A stretch of 11,185 nucleotides of DNA from Baffinella frigidus (taxonomy: Eukaryota; Cryptophyceae; Cryptomonadales; Baffinellaceae). A program made the position numbers and the translations under genes. Each line of letters opens with the position of its first letter. Position 1 is the first letter of the stretch. Location: assembly GCA_026770585.1 (NCBI GenBank), contig MU646437.1, positions 619,402-630,586 of the forward strand. Reading direction: 5' to 3'. Under the pieces are notes generated by a model, which was given only the letters and a program-made list of their open reading frames with translations, was not told where the DNA came from and searched no databases. Shown one piece after another: positions 1 through 6,091 of the stretch.

Positions 1-56
1 CAGAGAGAGAGAGAGAGAGAGAGAGCGAGAGCGAGCGGGAGAGAGAGAGAGCGCGC
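1..56. repeat. GA microsatellite
   Basis: (GA)n with CG interruptions, running off the left edge. Confidence 0.9.
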
Positions 57-256
57 GATAGAAAGGGGGGGGGTACCAGGCAGGACGTCGACCCCTGAGA
101 AGGCGCCCCGCCCCGCACAGCGGCCTACAAAGGGGTCTTTTGAACAACCATAAGTGAATAATCCATAAGATAGGCCATCCGTAGGGACCTAGGGTTGTCC
201 CTACGGATATATCCTGGCTGATTTCTGGTGGCTGGTCCACCAAGAATCCCTTCGTA

Positions 257-374
257 CAGGGGTACCTCGCTTATAAGAAACTGCCCCCCCCATATGACCA
301 CCGTAAGGCCTTGGGAACAGGCCTACTGTAGGGTCCTAGGGGGGAGGCGGTTTCTCATGAGCGAGGTACCCCTG
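257..374. mobile_element. Palindromic MITE-like element, copy 1
   Basis: Near-terminal-to-terminal inverted repeat. The left end is CAGGGGTACCTCGCTTATAA, the right end is CTCATGAGCGAGGTACCCCTG in reverse complement, with C- and G-runs inside. TA precedes the left end; the right flank is AA. It has no coding capacity; open frames over it are translation artefacts. Confidence 0.75.
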
Positions 375-616
375 AAGCCTGTTGTGTGGTTCGAGGCGAG
401 GTTTCCCGTCTTTGAAGATTTTAAGAAATTGCACTGGGTCTAGGATGCACAGTGCACCTTAGGCCTATCATCACGCCTATTAGGCGTCTCAAATAACTTG
501 GCACACGTAATGAAGCCTAACAAACGTACGCACACGCGCCCTCCACGCCCCGCCCAGCCCCTCCCAACGAGACTCGGGCGTCTGCCCCCACCTCTCTCCC
601 TGCATCGCGTGTGCTA

Positions 617-735
617 CAGGGGTACCTCAGTCATGAAAAACCGCCCCCCCCCCCCTAGGACCACCACAGGGCCCTGGGCATAGTCCTACTGTAGGGTCCC
701 AGGGGGTGCGGTTTCTTATGAGCGAGGTGCCCCTG
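617..735. mobile_element. Palindromic MITE-like element, copy 2
   Basis: Same family: CAGGGGTACCTCAGTCATGA at left, TTATGAGCGAGGTGCCCCTG at right, flanked by TA on both sides (CTA|CAGG, CCTG|TAC), consistent with a TA target-site duplication. Confidence 0.78.
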
Positions 736-820
736 TACCTACCAATCTAAAACGTGGACCCGCCTGTCCACGGACAAACCCCACGCCAATCGCCGAATAA
801 GCCCTCCTTCCCTGAGGCTA

Positions 821-936
821 CAAGGGTACCTCGCTCATGAGAAACCGCCCCCCCCTAGGACCCTACAGTAGGACCATGCCTAGGGCCCTATGGTGATCCT
901 GCGGGGGGGGGGGGTTCTTATGAGCAGGTACCCCTG
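821..936. mobile_element. Palindromic MITE-like element, copy 3
   Basis: Same family: CAAGGGTACCTCGCTCATGA at left, TATGAGCAGGTACCCCTG at right, flanked by TA on both sides. The centre retains CCTAGGACCCTACAGTAGGA in inverted orientation relative to copies 1 and 2. Confidence 0.75.
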
Positions 937-965
937 TACTCGTGCGTAAGAGCGCCGACGCTTCA

Positions 966-1212
966 GGTCCGTTGGGTTCTTTTAACTCCCACCATAGGCG
1001 GCCACTGGAACTTATCCTGCAGAAAGGACCTCGCCGTGGTCCGCACATGCTACGCATTGTGCCAGGTACTGTTCGGGATTCACAGACGCCTCTTGGCCGC
1101 CTGGGGTCACGGTAGGGAGCACTGGCTCGCGCTCTTTCTTTAGGTCCTTGAGGTTCTTCCAGTCCCAACATAGGCGGACACCGGAACTTGTTCTGCAAAA
1201 ACGCCATGCTTC
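966..1212. repeat. Diverged ~70-bp direct repeat, period about 177
   Basis: The units at 966-1035 and 1143-1212 share CATAGGCGG, CGGAACTT/TGGAACTT and TCTGCA, with GGTTCTT upstream. No function is apparent. Confidence 0.5.
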
Positions 1213-1535
1213 CTTTCGGATCACATCAGGCCCCCCCCGGTGCAGAGGATCGCGGCAGAAACCGGCTAAAGAGTATCCGTATTGGCCGCTGGGAGACTTC
1301 TCGGTGACTCGGGACTCTCGGACGCCGGGGCATGCACCGTGATGTCTTGACTGTCCATAGAACCCTTCTCGCAATCCATCCGGCCCTGCTGGTGGGGGGC
1401 GTGGAAGGATTAATCAAGGTCTTTCTCTCTTTGGCCGTGGTGGGATTAATCAAGGTCGCTCTCTCTCTGGCCATCGCGTGAGTGTGCTGACACTGGCACA
1501 AGTATCTCCAAAGCAGAGAGGTTTTGGGTTTAGGT

Positions 1536-1592
1536 TAAAGGGTTTCTGGGGATATTACCCCATGTAGGATCCTGGAGTGACTTTACACAAGT
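1536..1592 (+). repeat. Dispersed repeat, copy 1 (inverted relative to 7380-7436)
   Basis: GGGTTTCTGGGGATATTACC and GGAGTGACTTTACACAAGTC correspond in reverse complement to the sequence at 7380-7436, about 85% identical by eye over about 57 bp. Confidence 0.65.
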
Positions 1593-1751
1593 CACGTCTT
1601 ATAAGTATTATAGAACACGGTTCCTTCCGTTCCTCCAGGAGGAACCCGGAGGAACCTGGGGACATCTCTTCCCCCGTGCGAGGAATCCTGTTCCTCATCA
1701 GTGAATCACACAGCCGACACGCGAGCTCCGCCCACATGTCTCCCCTCTAGC

Positions 1752-1778
1752 CTGTAGTTCTCCCCTGGAGAACTACAG
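1752..1778. repeat. Short perfect hairpin
   Basis: CTGTAGTTCTCC and GGAGAACTACAG are exact inverse complements around CCT, immediately before the telomere-like array. No U-tract follows; eukaryotic context makes a terminator role unlikely. Confidence 0.7.
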
Positions 1779-1780
1779 AG

Positions 1781-1975
1781 GGTTTAGGGTTTAGGGTTTG
1801 GGGTTTAGGGTTTAGGGTGTAGGGTTTAGGGTGTAGTGGGTAGGGTTGGGGGTTTGTGGTGTGGGGTGTGGGGTGTGGGGTTTAGGGGTTAGGGGTTAGG
1901 GTGTAGGGTGTAGGGTTTAGGATGCAGGATTTAGGGTGCAGGTTTTAGGGTTCTGGGTTCAGGGTTTAGGGTTTG
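1781..1975. repeat. Degenerate telomere-like TTTAGGG array
   Basis: GGTTTAGGGTTTAGGG units drift through GTGTAGGGT and GTGTGGGGT variants with mostly 7-base periodicity. It is interstitial, since coding DNA lies on both sides. Confidence 0.85.
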
Positions 1976-2108
1976 GATGGGTGTCTGTGCTGAGGTCCCT
2001 CTGAAGGACTACCCTTTTCGAGAGATCTGCAGCGAGCCTGTACCTCGAGATGTTCGGAACCAGTCAACCCCACGGATTGATCTATCGAACCAAGAAAGCG
2101 TAATGGAC

Positions 2109-2208
2109 CTGCTCGCGCCTTGCCGACGTCGCGTACCCCCTGAATCGCCGCCCGAGCCCCAACGCCCCCCCGTTCTTCGAGATCAGCCCTACCAGCCCCG
2201 ACATGAAC
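2109..2208 (-). CDS. NhaC-like gene exon 3
   Basis: The acceptor is GGCTGGGGCAG|GTTCATG and the donor is GAGCAG|GTCCAT. After completing the split Trp codon it encodes 33 residues containing SGLVGLISKNGGALGL, very like the GG.VG(L/I)ISKSGG block of NhaC-like antiporters, then a basic loop (RRFRGYATSARREQ). It ends in phase 0. Codons are GC-rich, unlike the surrounding repeat DNA. Confidence 0.82.
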
Positions 2209-3686
2209 CTGCCCCAGCCAGGATAAGGGAGGCGGTTTAGCTAGATTGAGTGGCGGAGGGTGTTCCTCTGCGCGGCATCTTTCCCGGTCGAGTCATCGCA
2301 CGGGTAGAACCCTTGCCCGGGTCAGTCAAGGGAAAGAACACCTTCCCCTTTCAGTCACGAGTTTGGATTTTTTTTCTTGGAGAGTCGCTGACTTGTGACT
2401 GAACGGGGCAGGTTTCTCCAGCGAGAGTCTGAAAACTCTCCTTGGGCCCTCGCGTGAGAGATGAGGGCGTGACCACGTGAAGAGGAGGAGGCCCATGTCA
2501 GAGTCCCGGAGGCCAGCGTAGAGGAACGTGTCGCTCGCACGCATGAGCCCCGCCACGGGGTTGAACCTGCAAACGAAACCATCCGGCTTAATTTTAGAAA
2601 GACAACCAGCCCGCCACGGGGTTGAACCTGGACCAGGAATGGGGGGTTGTCAGCCGAGGACCTGGAGATCGAGAACAAGGTACGGGGCTGAACCTGCGGG
2701 GGTCGTACGAAACCACCCGGCATAATTTTAGAAAGACTGCAACGTAGTGCGGTGGAGTCTGCTGGAGCGAGAAGTGCTCAGCCGAACCGCGGGGGGCATG
2801 TGTTTGGGCTTGAGCGCATCAGTCCCACCACGGGGTTGAACCTGCGGGGGTCGTACGAAACAATCCGACGTAATTTTAAAAGACAGCCCAAGGCGCCTCG
2901 GGCAGCCTGATCCGCTCCAACACCGGGAGCGTGCGGTTACGAGTGAGGGTTCAGTGTGCTGATCACGTTGGGGGTTGGGGGTTTGGGTCTAAGACTGCCA
3001 GCCCGTGCGGTAGAGTCTGCTGGGAGAAGTGCTCTGCGCAGAGCATTTCGCACGCTGGGGGCATGCGTCTGGGCTTGAAGTTGTGTGGTGCTTGTCAGCG
3101 GGGGACGCCGGATAGGGCGGAGGTGAATTGACCCGGGGGATATGAAGATTCCTCCCAGCGCCAGCCCGGCGAGGAGTGCCATTATGACATTTCTCGACAC
3201 GACGGCCATGATGACGACGAGGAGCGCGGGGAGGATGCAGAGCGGGGCGGGGATAACTCGGACGGGGTGCGGGGGGGTGATCGCGAGGATGGTCCCGTTG
3301 GCGCCGGCGCGGAAGAGGAGGGCGAGGTCAAACCGGTCAAACTCGGAGAGAGAGGGGTCGGAGTACAGCTGGACCTGACCGGTCATTTCGAGGAAGCCGC
3401 TGCTGTCGACCACCACGTCGAGGATACCTGAGGCCGCCGGCGCGGCGTTGTCCATGGCGATGTGCGTGCCCAGAACCTCGACGCGCAGAGAGGTGTTTTC
3501 GGGGAAGCCTGCTGCCAGGAGGGAGAACTCTACGAGGGTGCGCACCCCACCGAGCACAACCAGCGGCGCGTCGAACGAGAGCCGCGCGCTCCCGTCCGCG
3601 CGAACCGCACCGTTCTTGGCGAGCGTGGATCCAAAATGGCAGATCAGCAGCAGGCACACGAGATGGGGGCATGCCGCCGTACGCAT
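2109..3686 (-). CDS. NhaC-like Na+/H+ antiporter, 5' part of a multi-exon gene (exons 1-3; 3' end outside window)
   Basis: Three exons (3686-3133, 2566-2474, 2208-2109) join in frame through two phase-2 introns to give the first 249 residues of a membrane antiporter that by family exchanges Na+ for H+. Residues 1-23 look like a signal peptide (hydrophobic LVCLLLICHF core). Residues 24-142 form an unrecognised soluble region with two N-glycosylation sequons (N64-T-S, N130-G-T), probably lumenal or extracellular. Residues about 146-183 hold two hydrophobic segments around a VSRNVIMALLAGLALGG stretch, typical of the start of the NhaC-like transporter domain. Exons 2 and 3 add the family-like blocks FNPVAGLMRASDTFLYAGL, DMGLLLFTW and SGLVGLISKNGGALGL. 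The next expected block, an FFDD-type acidic transmembrane segment, was not found before position 1, so the gene continues out of the window. The split codons at both junctions give residues the family would accept, which is the main support for the model. Family assignment is from remembered motif patterns, not a search. Confidence 0.82.
2474..2566 (-). CDS. NhaC-like gene exon 2
   Basis: The acceptor is TTTCGTTTGCAG|GTTCAACC and the donor is TTCACGTG|GTCACG. The first G completes a glycine codon begun in exon 1. The exon then reads FNPVAGLMRASDTFLYAGL and RDSDMGLLLFT, with a final TG that becomes Trp with the first base of exon 3. The block matches the family pattern in which a short loop with an (L/M)R.xDT motif precedes a hydrophobic LLLFT segment. 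The 5' edge of this exon is repeated in the preceding intron. Confidence 0.82.
2567..3132 (-). other. NhaC-like gene intron 1, built largely of direct repeats
   Basis: GT...AG intron of 566 bases. It contains three extra copies of the exon 2 acceptor edge (about 2611-2635, 2681-2735, 2826-2886) sharing ACGGGGTTGAACCTG and a trailing CG.CATAATTTTAGAAAGAC module. It also holds a longer diverged direct repeat (2737-2819 and 2996-3080) sharing GTGCGG.(A/G)GAGTCTGCTGG and GGGCATG.GT.TGGGCTTGA. I see no additional exon. Confidence 0.7.
3133..3686 (-). CDS. NhaC-like gene exon 1: signal peptide, ectodomain, first hydrophobic segments
   Basis: The open frame extends upstream to a GTG at 3719, but the first ATG is at 3686 and directly precedes the signal-peptide-like MRTAACPHLVCLLLICHF, so 3686 is chosen. 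The exon encodes 184 codons plus two bases and ends in ..FISP plus GG before a GT (donor CGG|GTCAAT, GT at 3132-3131). Read-through past this point gives a proline- and arginine-rich tail without family character, ending in a stop at about 2937. That tail is best read as intron. Confidence 0.8.
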
Positions 3687-3930
3687 TGCTAGCAAGAAGG
3701 AACAGTTCCCCTGGACCACCTTTAGTATGGAGCTTATGGAGCTTATTGGTCAAACTAGTCAAATTCGGTCCAAAAAAGAAACAAATGGGTCAAACTGGTC
3801 AAACAGTCCACTTTTGAGGTTAAGTTGATTTGAACAACGGCTGCCGCTCGCACACCGCACGAACCTGCTCTAATAGGCAGGCCAAGCGCGGATCTGTGGC
3901 AGCCTGCATCAGCCCAGCGTCTACACGACG
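3687..3930. promoter_or_regulatory. Presumed bidirectional promoter between the two divergent genes
   Basis: The two start codons are only 244 bp apart and point away from each other, so both promoters must lie here or overlap the 5' exons. The middle is AT-richer than the flanks and carries repeated 9-mers. GGTCAAACT occurs at 3748-3756 and, followed directly by GGTCAAACA, at 3788-3805; GAGCTTATG/GAGCTTATT forms a tandem pair at about 3730-3747. No clear TATA box is visible. On the minus strand the 9-mers read as GTTTGACC, containing TTGACC. Regulatory function is inferred from position only. Confidence 0.5.
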
Positions 3931-4071
3931 ATGGCGAAGGAGCGGCCTGGGGTGCCGTGGGACCATGTGGATCCCGACTCGGTGGTGCCCGCGCTGCCGA
4001 TGCCGTTCCGCATGATCGACCACCTTATCCGCGGTCTCGTCGAGGAGGCGCTGGACCTGGCACGCGACGTG
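3931..4071 (+). CDS. WD40 gene exon 1
   Basis: The ATG at 3931 sits in a reasonable eukaryotic context (ACGACGATGG, with G at +4). It opens a GC-rich frame reading MAKERPGVPWDHVDPD and then PMPFRMIDHLIRGLVEEALD. Exon 2 starts in phase 0, so exon 1 must end in phase 0. The donor GACGTG|GTGCGC at 4072 resembles the GTGCG donors of exons 3, 5 and 7. CTG|GTTTGT at 4120 and GAC|GTGGTG at 4069 are alternatives in the same phase. The frame stops at 4135 if unspliced. Confidence 0.65.
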
Positions 4072-5537
4072 GTGCGCTCCGCTCCCCACCGCCAAAGCGA
4101 CGCCCTCCTCCACAGACTGGTTTGTAGCATGCGCTAACTCCCGCAGCCCAATCTGGCCACCTGAAGATGGGGTTGGGGGACGAGCTATCATGCGCTCGAT
4201 GATTAGGAGTCGCCGTTCCCTGGCGTACGGCAGGGGTTCTGGCGTGGCTGGGGACTCAGGCCACGGCGAGCGGCTTCTCGCCCGCCCTGACGTGGTTTGC
4301 TCCACAGGTGGTTGAGGAGGATACCGGTCCATCTCCGCTGGCGGAGACATACACCTTCTCTGACATGCCCGGCGTGACATGCGTCACAGCGAGCCCCGAC
4401 GGGCTCTTCTTGTACGTCGGCACCAGGTGGGGCCCTGCCGCGGCAGCCCGTACTCTCAAGAGCTCGCCGGGCTTCACCTCCAAACGTCTAGCTCCGTCTC
4501 AGTCTATTTGGCCCCACCAATTTGGTGAGCCCGGGCGCTTTCCCGCTTCAAAGTTGACGGATTCGCACCGCACATCCAGCATGTAAACTTGAGAATAGTC
4601 GGTCAACCCGGGTGATGAAACGCTAGGGAGCGTGGCCGCTTGCCCTATCCTTACTCCGGATGGGAGCTTCGCGCGACCCCGACAGCTGCTTTTTGCTAGC
4701 TCTGCCTGAGTTTTATTCTGTCTCGTCCTAAATATTTTACATTGTCCCTTTGTACGAGCGTTCTGCTCTTGAATAATTTTAAAGATCAGCCAGAATAAAA
4801 CTCGGGCAGAGCTTGGCTTTAGGGTTTAGTGTTTGGAGTTTGGGGGAAAGGGTTCAACGAATAAGGATTCGGGAGCGCGTCTTTGCACAGCGCGCATCTC
4901 CAGACAAACACTGCTGTAGGGGTTAGGGATGAGGATTTCAGGTGCGGGGTATAGGGTCCAGAGCGCGCAGTACCAGACAGGGGCAGCAGGGTCCCGCCTT
5001 GATCCCAGCCTCCCTTCCTCATCCAAACAGCGTGACGAGGCCATGACCCTCAACCATAAACCATAAACCATAAACCATAAACCATAAACCATAAACCATA
5101 AACCATAAACCATAAACCATAAACCATAACCCCTAAACCCTAACCCTAAACCCTAAACCCTAAACCCTAAACCCCTAAACCCTAAACCCTAAACCCCGAA
5201 CCCTATACCCCAAACCCCACACCCCAAACCCTAAACCCCCGAACCCTACACCCAAACCCTAACCCGTACCTCTCCCCTCGGGCGAGATCTGGGGCGGTGC
5301 ACGTGTACACCTGCCTCCGCGGGGACATCCTCGGGACGGTGGAGATCCAACAGCTAGTCAGCACCATCGCGCTCGGCACCGGGGCGCAAACCCTAACCCC
5401 TCCCCTCGGACCAGATCTGGGGCGGTGCACGTGTGCAACTGCCTCCGCGGGGAGATTCTCGGGACGGTGGAGGTTGAAGAGCCTGTGAGCACTCTTGCGC
5501 TCGGCACCGGCGCGCAGGTGCGAGAGAGAGGAAGATA

Positions 5538-5583
<46 letters not shown>

Positions 5584-6038
5584 GAGAGGAGAGAGAAAGA
5601 GAGAGACGGAGAGCCTTCTTTGTTACTCTCGAGCCTCAAGTTCCGAGATCCAATAGCCAGTGAGCACAACACCGGCGCACAGGTGCACTTATTGACACTA
5701 GTGGACTTTATTCGAACAAGGAAAATGCACGGCGTGCCCCTTCTTCATAACTCTCGAGCCTGCAGTTGAGTGATCCAACAGCCAGTGAGCACCATTGCGC
5801 TCGGCACTGGCGCGCAGGTGTGCCCCATCTTTGTTATTACGACGCTCCCTTCTTTATTGCTCGAGAGTAATAAAGCAGCCGGGTGCTTTATTATTACTCT
5901 CGAGTCTGAAGTTGGGTGATCCAATCGTCTATGAGGCGTACGACGGACCCGCCTCGGCATTCGCAACACCCCCACACGTTGTGTGGCCATGCCGACACAA
6001 CTCTGGGGCCACGCGACTGCTCTGCTGAACCCTGAACG

Positions 6039-6091
<53 letters not shown>

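Larger units (their letters stand above)
1..2108 (-). other. NhaC-like gene intron 3 (incomplete), no gene seen
   Basis: From the exon 3 donor to the window edge I find no convincing exon. The stretch holds a GA microsatellite, three palindromic TA-flanked elements, a diverged ~70-bp direct repeat (966-1035 and 1143-1212), a ~36-bp doublet sharing GGATTAATCAAGGTC (about 1407-1475), a dispersed repeat half (1536-1592), a 12-bp stem hairpin (1752-1778) and a telomere-like array (1781-1975). The open frames on either strand here are short and mostly translate repeats. Confidence 0.6.
4427..5414 (+). other. WD40 gene intron 2
   Basis: The intron contains a foldback element (4695-4817), short G-rich telomere-like pieces (4818-4960), a (CCATAAA)n array, a degenerate CCCTAAA array and the duplicate exon 3a. 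No further gene is seen. Confidence 0.6.

Noticed and set aside
228-683. Two open frames (71 and 61 aa) over the left end
   Set aside because: Both largely translate the palindromic element copies and their C-runs; no protein character beyond that.
863-1374. Overlapping minus-strand open frames of 114 and 120 aa
   Set aside because: They cross a MITE end and a diverged direct repeat, show no known domain, and do not fit the phase or content expected for NhaC-like exon 4.
1977-2240. Plus-strand 87-aa open frame
   Set aside because: It is the antisense shadow of NhaC-like exon 3 and starts in the telomere-like array.
2937-3132. Extension of the exon 1 frame (Pro/Arg-rich tail)
   Set aside because: Read-through of the intron; splicing at 3132 gives a family-consistent continuation in exon 2 whereas this tail does not.
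3820-4380. Minus-strand 186-aa open frame
   Set aside because: Antisense to WD40 exons 1 and 2; Arg/Pro-rich composition is typical of a GC-rich shadow frame.
4826-5113. Minus-strand frame with repeated MVYGLWF peptide
   Set aside because: Translation of the (CCATAAA)n array; 7-base units give a 7-residue peptide repeat in any open frame.
5054-5270. CRISPR-like or chromosome-end interpretation of the 7-mer arrays
   Set aside because: There are no spacers and the period is 7 bases, so not CRISPR; coding exons on both sides make it interstitial rather than a true telomere, although the right-edge array could be checked for a chromosome end.
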